Shown piece by piece: positions 36,616-45,102 of a DNA stretch of 64,000 bases. The stretch comes from Gandjariella thermophila (GTDB lineage Bacteria > Actinomycetota > Actinomycetes > Mycobacteriales > Pseudonocardiaceae). Under the pieces are notes generated by a model. The model was not told where the DNA came from and did not search any database. It worked only from the letters and a program-made list of their open reading frames with translations. Within the stretch, counting starts at the first letter, position 1; each line of letters begins with the position of its first letter. The position numbers and the translations under genes are program-made. The DNA is taken from the NCBI RefSeq assembly GCF_005405885.1, contig NZ_BJFL01000005.1, positions 124,001 to 188,000 on the forward strand, given 5' to 3'.

Positions 36616-37608
36616 TCAGTCGTTGGCGTGCAGGGCGGCGTTGAGTTCGACGCCGCCGCCGGTGCGGGGGACGACTTCGACGGCGCCGGTCTGGGAGTTG
36701 CGGCGCAACAGCAGGCCGGAGGACCCGGACAGCTCGCGTGCCTTGACCACCCGGCCGTCCGGCAGGGCGACCTTGGTGCCGGCGGTGACGTACAGGCCGG
36801 CCTCGACCACGCAGTCGTCGCCCAGCGAGATGCCGACGCCGGCGTTGGCGCCGATCAGGCAGCGCTGGCCGACCGAGATGACCTCCTTGCCGCCGCCGGA
36901 GAGGGTGCCCATGATCGACGCGCCGCCGCCGAGGTCGGAGCCGTCGCCGAGCACGACGCCGGCCGAGATCCGACCCTCCACCATGGACGCACCTAGCGTG
37001 CCGGCGTTGAAGTTGACGAAGCCCTCGTGCATCACCGTGGTGCCGGAGGCGAGGTGGGCGCCCAGCCGGACCCGGTCCGCGTCGCCGATGCGCACCCCGC
37101 TCGGCAGCACGTAGTCGACCATCCGCGGGAACTTGTCCACTCCGTACACGGTGACCTGGCCGCGGGCGCGCAGCCGCAGCCGGGTCCGCTCGAACCCGTC
37201 GACCGAGCACGGCCCGTGGTTGGTCCACACCACGTTGGACAGCAGGCCGAAGACGCCGTCCAGGTTCGCCCCGTGCGGCCGGACCAGGCGGTGCGAGAGC
37301 AGGTGCAGCCGCAGGTAGATGTCGTGCGCGTCAATCGGTGCCTCGGCGAGCTTGCCGATCCCGGTGCGCACCGCGATCACCTCGACGCCGCGGTCCATGT
37401 CGCCGCCGACCAGCATGGCCACGTCCGGGCCGAGTGCCTCCGCCGCCTCCTGCTCGGAGAGCCGGTGCGTGCCCACGGTGGGCGGGTCGCCCAGTTGCGG
37501 GGCGGGGAACCAGGTGTCCAGTACGGTGCCGTCGGCGCTCACGGTGGCCAGGCCGGCGCCGTATGCGCCGGTGCCGTGCGGGTCGAAGTCCACGGGTGCG
37601 CTGCTCAC
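36616..37608 (-). CDS. dapD: Tetrahydrodipicolinate N-succinyltransferase
   Basis: 330 residues from GTG. Uses succinyl-CoA to acylate tetrahydrodipicolinate in lysine/DAP synthesis. An N-terminal domain of ~150 residues is followed by a left-handed beta-helix of hexapeptide repeats ([99 protein letters not shown]). This is the longer actinobacterial DapD type (Rv1201c). It faces dapE across a lipoprotein gene. Confidence 0.94.
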   Translation of the reverse strand: MSSAPVDFDPHGTGAYGAGLATVSADGTVLDTWFPAPQLGDPPTVGTHRLSEQEAAEALGPDVAMLVGGDMDRGVEVIAVRTGIGKLAEAPIDAHDIYLRLHLLSHRLVRPHGANLDGVFGLLSNVVWTNHGPCSVDGFERTRLRLRARGQVTVYGVDKFPRMVDYVLPSGVRIGDADRVRLGAHLASGTTVMHEGFVNFNAGTLGASMVEGRISAGVVLGDGSDLGGGASIMGTLSGGGKEVISVGQRCLIGANAGVGISLGDDCVVEAGLYVTAGTKVALPDGRVVKARELSGSSGLLLRRNSQTGAVEVVPRTGGGVELNAALHAND

Positions 37609-37683
37609 GGTCCCCCACCGTAGCCGGCCGCGGTGGCCGGGGCCCCGCGCGGGTCGGGCAGTGTTCCCACCAGGCAGAAACGC

Positions 37684-38094
37684 TCAGCCGCCCGGCAGGG
37701 CGCTGCCGGCCTGGGCGAGCGCGGTGCGCAGCGTGGTCAACGCGGCGGCGCACTCGTCCGCGGGCGCGGCCGGACCGTCGCAGCCGCGGCTCTGGTACGC
37801 GGACACGCCGGACTGCAACCGGGCCAGCGCGTCGCCGGCTGCCGGCTGCCCGCTGAGCTGGCTGCGCAGGGTGCCCACCGTGCCGGCGACCTCGGTCACG
37901 TACCGCCCGCACTCCGGGTAGACGGTGCGCGCGTCCACGCGCTGGCACTGGTCGGCTTCCAGCGCGTGCACCTTGACCCGCAGCGCGGTCGCGTCGGCGG
38001 TGGTGGGCGGCGCGGGAGTGCCGCTACGAGAGCCGCCGGCACACCCGGCCAGCAGGACGAGCAGGGCCACACCGGCCAGCCACACCGGCCGCAT
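37684..38094 (-). CDS. Small lipoprotein of unknown function
   Basis: 136 residues from ATG (MRPVWLAGVALLVLLAGCAG). The lipobox LAGC puts the lipidated Cys at residue 18. The mature part is helical and has four further cysteines (DQCQRV, YPECGRY, RGCDGP, DECAAAL), suggesting two disulphides outside the membrane. I do not recognise the family. Located between dapD and dapE, minus strand; its 5' flank holds a reverse copy of the dispersed gene-start repeat. Confidence 0.75.
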   Translation of the reverse strand: MRPVWLAGVALLVLLAGCAGGSRSGTPAPPTTADATALRVKVHALEADQCQRVDARTVYPECGRYVTEVAGTVGTLRSQLSGQPAAGDALARLQSGVSAYQSRGCDGPAAPADECAAALTTLRTALAQAGSALPGG

Positions 38095-38136
38095 GGATCG
38101 CCCGCCCGCTGGATCGATCGGCACGGGACCCACCGT

Positions 38137-38178
38137 AGCCTGCCCCGGAACGCGCGCCGCGATCGCGTCGCCAGGGCT
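38137..38178 (-). repeat. Dispersed gene-start repeat, copy upstream of the lipoprotein gene
   Basis: Read on the minus strand: CCCTGGCGACGCGATCGCGG then CGCGCGTTCCGGGGCAGGC. This is nearly identical to 25203-25241 and related to 63606-63645. It is oriented towards the lipoprotein gene. The frame PGDAIAARVPGQA is open and continues into the lipoprotein start, as PGDAIAARVQEQA does upstream of oppA. Confidence 0.65.
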
Positions 38179-38250
38179 CGGTGATGGAAGGCAACCGCCG
38201 GCCACGCCACCGAACTCGGGCCGCCACGCCGCGCCGGGTAACGTGCCGTT

Positions 38251-39327
38251 GTGACCGTGGCTCTGGATCTCACCGCCGATCCCGTCGAGCTGACCGCCGC
38301 GCTGGTGGACGTGGCCAGCGTGTCCGGTGAGGAGGCGGAGCTGGCCGACGCCGTGGAGCTGGCCCTCCGCGAGCAGGCCCCGCACCTGGAGCTGGTCCGC
38401 TCCGGCAACGCCGTGCTCGCCCGCACCCGGCTCGGCCGGCCCAGCCGGGTGGTGCTGGCCGGGCACCTGGACACCGTCCCGGTAGAGGACAACCTCCCGC
38501 ACCGGCGCACCGGCTCGGGTCCGGCCGCCCTGCTGCACGGCCGCGGCAGCGTGGACATGAAGGGCGGCGTCGCGGTGATGCTGCACCTGGCGGCCACCAC
38601 CGAAGCTCCGAACCACGACCTGACCTTCGTGTTCTACGACTGCGAGGAGGTCGACGCGGCACGCAACGGGCTGGGCCGGATCGAGCGGGAGCTGCCCGAG
38701 TGGCTGCATGGCGACCTGGCCATCGTGTGCGAGCCGTCGAACGGCGTGGTGGAGGCCGGCTGCCAGGGCAGCATCCGGGTCGAGCTGCGGGCCACCGGCA
38801 AGCGCGCGCACACCGCGCGTGCGTGGATGGGCAGCAACGCGATCCACGCGATGGGCGAGGCGCTGCGCCGGCTGGCGGAGTACCAGCCGAGGGACGTCGA
38901 CATCGACGGCTGCACCTACCGGGAGGGCCTGCAGGCGGTGCGCATCGCCGGCGGGGTGGCCGGCAACGTGGTGCCGGACGAGTGCGTGCTCACCGTGAAC
39001 CACCGGTTCGCCCCGGACCGCTCGCCGGAGCTTGCCGAGGCACACCTGCGCGAGGTGTTCACCGGCTACCAGCTCACCGTGGTCGACCTGTCGCCGCCGG
39101 CGCCGCCCCGGTTGACCACGCCGGCGGCCAAGGAACTGGTGGACGCCTCGGGTGGGCGTCCGGTGGCCAAGCTGGGGTGGACCGACGTGGCCCGGTTCGC
39201 GGCGCTGGGCATGCCGGCGGTCAACTTCGGCCCCGGCGACCCCACCCTGTCGCACACCCGCGAGGAGCATGTGCCGGTCCAGCAGATCCGGCACTGCGCG
39301 GACGTGCTGCGCCGGTTCCTCGCCTGA
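38251..39327 (+). CDS. dapE: Succinyl-diaminopimelate desuccinylase
   Basis: 358 residues from GTG. Zinc-dependent M20 hydrolase producing LL-DAP. Metal ligands and motifs: [10 protein letters not shown] (~70-79), [14 protein letters not shown] (~98-111), YDCEEVD (~130) and the dimer/lid domain [20 protein letters not shown]; the C-terminal His is in THTREEHVP-like [10 protein letters not shown]. It completes, with dapC and dapD, three steps of the succinylase route within 5 kb. Confidence 0.95.
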   Translation: MTVALDLTADPVELTAALVDVASVSGEEAELADAVELALREQAPHLELVRSGNAVLARTRLGRPSRVVLAGHLDTVPVEDNLPHRRTGSGPAALLHGRGSVDMKGGVAVMLHLAATTEAPNHDLTFVFYDCEEVDAARNGLGRIERELPEWLHGDLAIVCEPSNGVVEAGCQGSIRVELRATGKRAHTARAWMGSNAIHAMGEALRRLAEYQPRDVDIDGCTYREGLQAVRIAGGVAGNVVPDECVLTVNHRFAPDRSPELAEAHLREVFTGYQLTVVDLSPPAPPRLTTPAAKELVDASGGRPVAKLGWTDVARFAALGMPAVNFGPGDPTLSHTREEHVPVQQIRHCADVLRRFLA

Positions 39328-39481
39328 CCAGCCGGCATGCTGCGCTGACCAGTCGGGCGTGCGGCCGCCGGTCGCCGCGTTCCCGGCGGGTAGGCCGTCG
39401 GGGTTAAACGGTTTCCAAACCGCCACCCAACGGTCTGGTGTTGACCTTCGGCACGCGGAACCGCGCCCTACACTCGTCGGC

Positions 39482-40267
39482 GTGACCGCGCAGCAGCCCG
39501 AGCCCGACCAGGAACCCGACGAGTTCCCGATGGAGAAGCGGCGCGGCCCCGTCGTGCTCCGCCGGGCCGCGCGGGTCGAGGCGACCACCACCGACCAGCG
39601 GTTGCTGGACTCCCGCGGCCCCTCCGACTGGGTGCACACCGACCCGTGGCGGGTACTGCGCATCCAGGCCGAGTTCGTCGAGGGGTTCGGTGCGCTGGCC
39701 GAGGTGCCCAGGGCGGTGACCGTGTTCGGCTCCGCCCGCACCCCGCGCGACCACCCCGAGTACGCCCTCGGCCAGGAGATCGGCGCGGCACTGGCCAGGG
39801 CCGGGTTCGCGGTGATCACCGGTGGCGGCCCGGGCGCGATGGAGGCGGTCAACCGCGGCTGCTCGGAGGCGGGCGGGCTGTCCATCGGGCTGGGCATCGA
39901 GTTGCCGTTCGAGCAGGGCCTGAACCCGTGGGTGGATCTCGGGCTGAACTTCCGGTACTTCTTCGCCCGCAAGACCATGTTCATCAAGTACGCGCAGGCG
40001 TTCATCTGCCTGCCCGGCGGGTTCGGCACGCTGGACGAGCTGTTCGAGTCGCTCACCCTGGTGCAGACCAAGAAGGTCACCAAGTTCCCGGTCATCCTGT
40101 TCGGACGGTCCTATTGGGACGGTCTGTACTCCTGGCTGCGGGACGTGGTCCATGCCGGTGGGAAGCTCAGCGAGTTCGACCTCCGCCTGGTGCACGTCAC
40201 CGACGACGTCGACGAGGCGGTGCGCATGGTCGAGGACGCCTACCGCGCCTGGGAGGAGACGCATTGA
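39482..40267 (+). CDS. LOG-family protein (TIGR00730) with N-terminal extension
   Basis: 261 residues from GTG. The LOG core carries VTVFGSARTPRDHPEYALGQ, ITGGGPGAMEAVNRG and the nucleotide-binding PGGFGTLDELFE. LOG enzymes release free cytokinins from their ribotides or act as AMP/nucleotide phosphoribohydrolases; in bacteria the substrate is often unproven. About 75 N-terminal residues precede the core. The second LOG gene follows at once, its TTG overlapping this stop. Confidence 0.88.
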   Translation: MTAQQPEPDQEPDEFPMEKRRGPVVLRRAARVEATTTDQRLLDSRGPSDWVHTDPWRVLRIQAEFVEGFGALAEVPRAVTVFGSARTPRDHPEYALGQEIGAALARAGFAVITGGGPGAMEAVNRGCSEAGGLSIGLGIELPFEQGLNPWVDLGLNFRYFFARKTMFIKYAQAFICLPGGFGTLDELFESLTLVQTKKVTKFPVILFGRSYWDGLYSWLRDVVHAGGKLSEFDLRLVHVTDDVDEAVRMVEDAYRAWEETH

Positions 40268-40887
40268 CGGCCGGCTCCAGCATCGGCGGTTCCCCCGGTG
40301 ACGAGTACGGGATCCCGGGGCGCGTTCGGGGACAGGCAGCGGGCACGTACGCGGTGTGCGTCTACTGTGGATCATTCGCCACGGTCCCGCGGCAGTATCT
40401 GGACCTGGCCGAGGCGGTGGGCAAGGGCATCGCGGAGCGCGGCTGGTCGCTGGTCTGGGGCGGCGGCCGGACGTCCATGATGGGCGCGCTCGCGCGTGCC
40501 GTCCGGGAGAACGGCGGGCGCACCGTCGGGGTGATTCCCCGGGCGCTGGTCGCCCCGGAGATCGCCGACCGGGACGCGGACGAACTCCTGGTGGTGGAGA
40601 CCATGCGGGAGCGCAAGGAATTGATGGACGCGCACGCGAGCGCGTTCCTCGCGCTCCCGGGCGGGCTCGGCACCTGCGAGGAGCTGTTCGAGATGTGGAC
40701 GTCCCGCTACCTGCGGATGCACGACCGGCCGGTGGTGCTGCTGGACGTGGAGGGGCACTGGTCCGGGCTGCTGGCGTGGGTGCGGGAGTTGCGCGACCGC
40801 GGCTTCGCATCGGACGCCTCGCTGGCGGCGCTCACCGTGGTCAGCGAGGTGGACGCCGCGCTGGACGCGTGCGCTCCGCGGTCCTGA
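40264..40887 (+). CDS. LOG-family protein (TIGR00730), second copy
   Basis: 207 residues if started at TTG 40264, which has GGGAGGAG 5 nt upstream and overlaps the first LOG gene's stop. The conserved protein begins only at YAVCVYCGSFATVP (~residue 29); GTG 40354 would give a family-length 178 residues. Motifs: GGGRTSMMGALARAV, MRERKELMDAHASAFLALPG and PGGLGTCEELFE (the MxxRK and PGGxGTxxE signature of LOG). The extra N-terminus (GDEYGIPGRVRGQAAG) coincides with a copy of the dispersed repeat. Confidence 0.85.
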   Translation: MTAGSSIGGSPGDEYGIPGRVRGQAAGTYAVCVYCGSFATVPRQYLDLAEAVGKGIAERGWSLVWGGGRTSMMGALARAVRENGGRTVGVIPRALVAPEIADRDADELLVVETMRERKELMDAHASAFLALPGGLGTCEELFEMWTSRYLRMHDRPVVLLDVEGHWSGLLAWVRELRDRGFASDASLAALTVVSEVDAALDACAPRS

Positions 40888-40891
40888 GGGT

Positions 40892-42484
40892 TCAGCCGGT
40901 CGGTACCCGCAGCCAGGCAGGGTCGTTCTCCGGCGAGCCGAAGGTCACCGTGCTGCCCGGACGGCTGGCGCTCCGGTAGCGGGGGTCCACGGTGTCCACC
41001 ACCAGTTCCAGGTGATGCCCGGCCGGCACGTCCCAGGAGATCGGCTCCAGGACGAGGTCCACCATCCTCGGCCGGTTCGGGGTGACGTCGCGCAGGGTCA
41101 CCGGCTGGTGGCTGATCAGCGCACCCTGACCGGCGGCGTCGACGTCGTAGAGGTAGGCGAACAGCGAGGTGGTCGGCGCCGACGGGGTGACGGTCAGGTG
41201 CAGCCGCGGCACGCCGAGCACCGTGGTGCCGGTGGCCAGCGCCGGCCCCGCCCAGACCGCGGCGTCGGCCCGGTTCACGCCCGGCGTCCACACGCCGACC
41301 GGCCGGTTCAGCCAGCCCTGCAGCACGCCGGAGATGAACGCGGTGCCGCTGTCCGCGGTGGTGTCCCGGCCGGCGTCGATCCGCTGCCGCCAGCCGGTGG
41401 CCGGCCGGGTGGTGAGCGCGGCGGTGTCCGGAACACGCGCCGCCGTGCCCGGGCCGCCCAGGTAGTAGCCGAGGGCGCCGGTCGAGGCGGACGCCCAGTC
41501 CGGGAACGACCGCCAGCCGCCGCCGTCGGCCGACCTGATCTTCACCGGGGCGCCCAGGTCGGTGGGCAGGCCGCGCAGGTAGTGGTCGAACCAGTTGGCC
41601 ACCGCGTCCCAGATCTCGTTGGGCAGCCCGGCCGCGCCGAACAGTTCCTGGCTGACGTGGTCGCCGGGGGAGAGCATGAGCTGCTTCGGCACGGTCAGCC
41701 GGCCGAAGAAGTCGGTCATCTGGCTGGGCGCGAAGAAGGAGTCCTCGAAGGCGTTGGCCATCAGCACCGCGGGCCGGTTGGCGTTCAGCGCGGCGACCTT
41801 GGTGGCCACCGACCGCTGCGGGGTCAGCGACACGGCGTCCGGGGTGTTGTCGCTGTGGTAGTCCGCCTCCATCCGGCGCAGGTCCGCGCCGGGCCGCCCG
41901 GTCAGGTGCGCCAGGTCCAGCAGCACCTCGACGCCCTGCCGGTTGACCGTCTGGTTCGGGTAGATGGAGCGGCCGAGGTCGGCCCAGCCGCTCATCGCGG
42001 CGACCGCGCGCACCCTCCGGTCCGCGGCGGCGGTGAGCAGGCTGATCCCGGCGCCGTAGGACATCCCGGCCATGCCGATCCGGTGCTCATCGGCCGGGGT
42101 GTTGCGCAGCGCCCAGTCGATCACCTGCCGGGCGTCCGCGATGTCCTGCGGCCCGGCCACCTCGATCTGCCCGCCCGAACCGAAGAATCCCCGGTCGGTG
42201 TAGGCGACGACCACGTACCCGGACTCGTAGGCCAGCCGCGCCGCCGCGCCCACGTAGGCGAGGTTGGGAGTGCCCCACGGCGTCGGAAGCACCAGGAGCG
42301 GGAACGGACCGGCGCCCCGGCCGGTCGGCTGGACCACCCGCGCCCGTAACGGGGTCCCGCCGTCGCCGGGGATGGTCGTGTCGCGCACGGTGAACCCGGG
42401 CGCCGCGGCCGCCGACGGGGCCGCCACGCAGACACCGAACACCGAGATCGCCATGACCAGCAATGCCGTCGCCAACCTACGCAC
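40892..42484 (-). CDS. Secreted CocE/NonD family hydrolase (X-Pro dipeptidyl-peptidase fold)
   Basis: 530 residues from GTG with GAGGAGG upstream. A signal peptide (VRRLATALLVMAISVFGVCV, cleavage near PSAAAAPG) predicts export. The alpha/beta-hydrolase has nucleophile GMSYGAG (~Ser135), DRGFFGSGG, and a catalytic His in SPGDHVSQE. A C-terminal jelly-roll (PePP_C-like) domain has LHLTVTPSAPTTSLFAYLYD. Likely an extracellular esterase or acyl-peptidase; substrate unknown. Confidence 0.87.
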   Translation of the reverse strand: MRRLATALLVMAISVFGVCVAAPSAAAAPGFTVRDTTIPGDGGTPLRARVVQPTGRGAGPFPLLVLPTPWGTPNLAYVGAAARLAYESGYVVVAYTDRGFFGSGGQIEVAGPQDIADARQVIDWALRNTPADEHRIGMAGMSYGAGISLLTAAADRRVRAVAAMSGWADLGRSIYPNQTVNRQGVEVLLDLAHLTGRPGADLRRMEADYHSDNTPDAVSLTPQRSVATKVAALNANRPAVLMANAFEDSFFAPSQMTDFFGRLTVPKQLMLSPGDHVSQELFGAAGLPNEIWDAVANWFDHYLRGLPTDLGAPVKIRSADGGGWRSFPDWASASTGALGYYLGGPGTAARVPDTAALTTRPATGWRQRIDAGRDTTADSGTAFISGVLQGWLNRPVGVWTPGVNRADAAVWAGPALATGTTVLGVPRLHLTVTPSAPTTSLFAYLYDVDAAGQGALISHQPVTLRDVTPNRPRMVDLVLEPISWDVPAGHHLELVVDTVDPRYRSASRPGSTVTFGSPENDPAWLRVPTG

Positions 42485-42763
42485 GTCGCCTCCTCGCTGA
42501 GCCGCCGCAACCGTGGGGTGGCGCACAGTGAACGGTTTGTTACCGGCCAGTAGCAAGACGCTGTGTCCTGGCTCACCGGTCCGTGACAGGGGAAGGCGCC
42601 GCTCGGACCACGGGCCGTGGGCGGGCGGGCGTGCCCGGTACGCCGCCCGGGCCTGCCGGGCGGCGGCCCGCCACCAACCGGCGCCGCACCGGGGGTGGCG
42701 GCGCCGATGGCTGCGTTCCGGTAACCGGGCGGTTCGGACGCGTAGCAGTTCTACTCGTCCGTA
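42485..42763. other. Intergenic region upstream of divergent hydrolase and PadR genes
   Basis: About 280 bp holding two divergent promoters. Small open frames here lack family features. GGTAACCGGGCGGTTCGG-like blocks near 42720-42735 and 42540 (TTACCGGCCAGTAG) are the only hints of structure; no gene supported. Confidence 0.35.
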
Positions 42764-42779
42764 TGTATGAGTCAGTACA
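42764..42779. promoter_or_regulatory. PadR-type operator upstream of padR-like gene
   Basis: TGTATGAGTCAGTACA is a TGTA-N8-TACA inverted repeat ending 9 nt before the PadR GTG. PadR/LmrR proteins bind ATGT-N8-ACAT-like palindromes and usually repress their own gene. The place suits autorepression; operator identity is inferred. Confidence 0.55.
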
Positions 42780-42788
42780 CTCGCCCGG

Positions 42789-43127
42789 GTGAAATCGGAC
42801 GCCTTGCGGGGACATCTGGACGCGTTACTCCTGGCCACTCTCGACGGCCGGGACCTGCACGGTTACGCGATTATCGAGGCGCTCCAGGCCCGCAGCGGCG
42901 GGGCGCTCGACCTGCCCACCGGCACGGTCTACCCCGCACTGCGCCGACTGGAGAGCATCGGGCACCTGACCAGCGAGTGGAGCGTGGAGTCCGGGCGAAG
43001 GCGGCGGGTGTACCGGCTCACCCCGGCCGGGCGGCAGGCGCTGGCCAGCGAGCGAACCGCGTGGCGGCAGTTCGCCGGGGTGATCGACGGCGTGCTCGGC
43101 GCCGACCGGACCCCGACCCTGCCGTGA
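42789..43127 (+). CDS. PadR family transcriptional regulator
   Basis: 112 residues from GTG (VKSDALRGHLDALLLATLDG). Winged helix typical of PadR: LHGYAIIEALQARSGGALDL, PTGTVYPALRRLESIGHLTS and RRRRVYRLTPAGRQAL. The short C-terminal helix is that of PadR subfamily 2. No efflux gene is adjacent, and the target other than itself is not visible. Confidence 0.92.
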   Translation: MKSDALRGHLDALLLATLDGRDLHGYAIIEALQARSGGALDLPTGTVYPALRRLESIGHLTSEWSVESGRRRRVYRLTPAGRQALASERTAWRQFAGVIDGVLGADRTPTLP

Positions 43128-43209
43128 TCCCCCGACCAGGTCCGATCGTTCGGCGTTTGCCGGACCCGCCGGCTGCCCTTCGGCGGCCGGTCGTGCCACG
43201 ATCGCGGGT

Positions 43210-43593
43210 GTGACCACCGTGCTGATCTACCTCGTCGTCATGGTGCTCGTGGCCGGCGTGGTGTTCCTGCTCGTCTCCGCGGTGTTCGGCCGGGGGGAGG
43301 AGATGGCCCCGCTGCCGCCGGGTGCCTCGCCGACCCGGCTGCCCGCCTCGGACATCCGGCCGGAGCATGTCCGTGGCCTGAAGTTCCAGATCGCGCTGCG
43401 CGGTTACCGCATGTCCGAGGTCGACTGGGCGCTGGAGCGGCTGGCCGGTGAGGTGGGCGCGCTGCGGAGCAGGGTGGCCGAGTTGGAACGGCAACTTGGC
43501 GAGCCCACCAACGGGGGACGGCCCGCCTCCGCCGTGCCGGCCTCCGCGGGGGAGGACCCCTACCGGCGCCATCACCGGGAGAGCGCACCCTGA
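43210..43593 (+). CDS. Membrane-anchored DivIVA-domain protein (Rv1209-like)
   Basis: 127 residues from GTG. One N-terminal TM (VLIYLVVMVLVAGVVFLLVS), a linker, then the DivIVA motif LKFQIALRGYRMSEVDWALE continuing RLAGEVGALRSRVAELERQL as a coiled coil. DivIVA modules mark curved membrane and poles; the anchored short form precedes tag in mycobacteria (Rv1209-Rv1210). Role in cell-pole or division assembly is inferred. Confidence 0.85.
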   Translation: MTTVLIYLVVMVLVAGVVFLLVSAVFGRGEEMAPLPPGASPTRLPASDIRPEHVRGLKFQIALRGYRMSEVDWALERLAGEVGALRSRVAELERQLGEPTNGGRPASAVPASAGEDPYRRHHRESAP

Positions 43594-43657
43594 CGCCGCT
43601 CGTACCTGCAGGAAGGCTTGCCAATCCGCGTGTCGAGCAGCGACAAGGGAGGGCGTC

Positions 43658-44260
43658 GTGACCGACGGTGTCGCCGAGGCGGCGGCCGGCCTGGTCGTCG
43701 GGGAGGACGGTCGTACGCGGTGCGCGTGGGGCGGCTCGACCCCGGACTACGCCGCCTACCACGACGACGAGTGGGGCGTGCCGCTGCGCGGCGAGGCCGC
43801 GCTGTTCGAGCGGCTGTGCCTGGAGGCGTTCCAGTCCGGGCTGTCCTGGCTGACCATCCTGCGCAAGCGGGAGGCGTTCCGCAGGGCGTTCGCCGGTTTC
43901 GACCCGGCCGCGATGGCCCGGTTCGACGAGCGGGATGTCGAGCGGCTGCTCACCGACGCCTCGATCATCCGCAACCGGGCGAAGATCGAGGCGTCGGTGC
44001 GCAATGCCCGCGCCGTGACGGACCTGGACCGACCACTGGACGAACTGCTCTGGTCGTTCGCGCCGGACCCGGAGGGCCGGCCGCGGCCGCGCACGCTGGG
44101 TGCCGTGCCGGCCGTCACACCCCAGTCCACCGCGATGGCCAAGGAACTCAAGCGCCGCGGCTTCGTCTACGTCGGCCCCACCACCTGCTACGCGCTTATG
44201 CAGGCCACCGGCATGGTGGACGATCACCTGGTGGGCTGCTGGCGGGCCGGTGGCCGGTGA
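43658..44260 (+). CDS. tag: DNA-3-methyladenine glycosylase I
   Basis: 200 residues from GTG with AAGGGAGGG upstream. Excises 3-methyladenine. Family features: zinc Cys in TRCAWGG, YHDDEWGVPL, LCLEAFQSGLSWLTILRKRE, and the C-terminal RGFVYVGPTTCYALMQATGM with VDDHLVGCW (zinc His/Cys). The second glycosylase for alkylated adenine in the window after AlkA. Confidence 0.95.
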   Translation: MTDGVAEAAAGLVVGEDGRTRCAWGGSTPDYAAYHDDEWGVPLRGEAALFERLCLEAFQSGLSWLTILRKREAFRRAFAGFDPAAMARFDERDVERLLTDASIIRNRAKIEASVRNARAVTDLDRPLDELLWSFAPDPEGRPRPRTLGAVPAVTPQSTAMAKELKRRGFVYVGPTTCYALMQATGMVDDHLVGCWRAGGR

Positions 44261-44263
44261 CCG

Positions 44264-45058
44264 TCAGCGGCCGGTGAACGACGGCGGCCGCTTGGCCACG
44301 AACGCCTCGACGGCCTCCCGGTGGTCGGCGGTCTGCCCCGCCTCGGCCTGGGTCCTGGCCTCCACCGCGAGCGCGCCGTCCAACTCGGCGGACGCCGCGG
44401 CCAGCATCGCCTCCTTGATCTTGGCGTACGCGGTGGTCGGGCCCGCGGCCATCCGGGCCGCCAGCGCCTGAGCGGTGGCCAGCGCCTCGCCGTCCGGCAC
44501 GACCTGGTTGACCATGCCGATGCGCAGCGCCTCCTCCGCCTCCACCGGCTGGGCGAGCAGCAGCATCTGCATGGCCCGCCCGTAGCCGATCAGCCGGGGC
44601 AGCGTCCACGACGCACCCGAGTCCGCGGTCAACCCGACGTTGGCGAACGCCATCAGGAACTTCGCCGACCGCGCCGCGATCCGCAGGTCGCAGGCGTAGG
44701 CCAGGGAGGCTCCGGCGCCGGCCGCGGTGCCGTTGACCGCCGCGATCACCGGCTTGGGCATCCCGGTGACCGTCCGGATCAGCGGGTTGTAGTGCTTCTC
44801 CACGGTGGAAAGCGGCGCGGGGTCGTTCGCCTGCAGCAGGCCGACGTGCTCCTTGAGGTCCTGGCCGGCACAGAAAGCGCGGCCCGCCCCGGTGAGCACG
44901 ACGGCCCGTACCTTCGGTTCCTCCGCCGCGTCGCGCAGCGCGCCGAGTAGGTCCTCCTTGAGTTGGAGGGTCAGCGAGTTGAACGAGTCGGGGCGGTTGA
45001 GGGTGAACGTCCGCACGCCGTCGGCGTCCTCGACGATCAGGGCGTCCTCAGTGGACAA
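44264..45058 (-). CDS. Enoyl-CoA hydratase/isomerase (PaaG-like)
   Basis: 264 residues from a TTG with GGAGGTG 6 nt upstream. Crotonase fold: oxyanion-hole segment FCAGQDLKEHV (~65-75), AAVNGTAAGAGASLAYACDL and GLTADSGASWTLPRLIGYGR. GQDLKEH and the SGASWTLPRLIG stretch resemble PaaG, the ring-opening isomerase of phenylacetate catabolism; general beta-oxidation is possible. Directly downstream of a PaaX-type regulator on the same strand. Confidence 0.88.
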   Translation of the reverse strand: MSTEDALIVEDADGVRTFTLNRPDSFNSLTLQLKEDLLGALRDAAEEPKVRAVVLTGAGRAFCAGQDLKEHVGLLQANDPAPLSTVEKHYNPLIRTVTGMPKPVIAAVNGTAAGAGASLAYACDLRIAARSAKFLMAFANVGLTADSGASWTLPRLIGYGRAMQMLLLAQPVEAEEALRIGMVNQVVPDGEALATAQALAARMAAGPTTAYAKIKEAMLAAASAELDGALAVEARTQAEAGQTADHREAVEAFVAKRPPSFTGR

Positions 45059-45079
45059 CGAGCACCTCCGTGGGATCGC

Positions 45080-45099
45080 GGTACCGCGCGCGCGGTACC
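45080..45099. promoter_or_regulatory. Perfect 20-bp palindrome between paaX-like and hydratase genes
   Basis: GGTACCGCGCGCGCGGTACC is an exact palindrome located 4 nt after the end of the PaaX-like gene and about 10 nt before the hydratase ribosome-binding site. It could be an operator for the adjacent regulator or an attenuating hairpin. No evidence beyond symmetry and position. Confidence 0.5.
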
Positions 45100-45102
45100 G
45101 GG

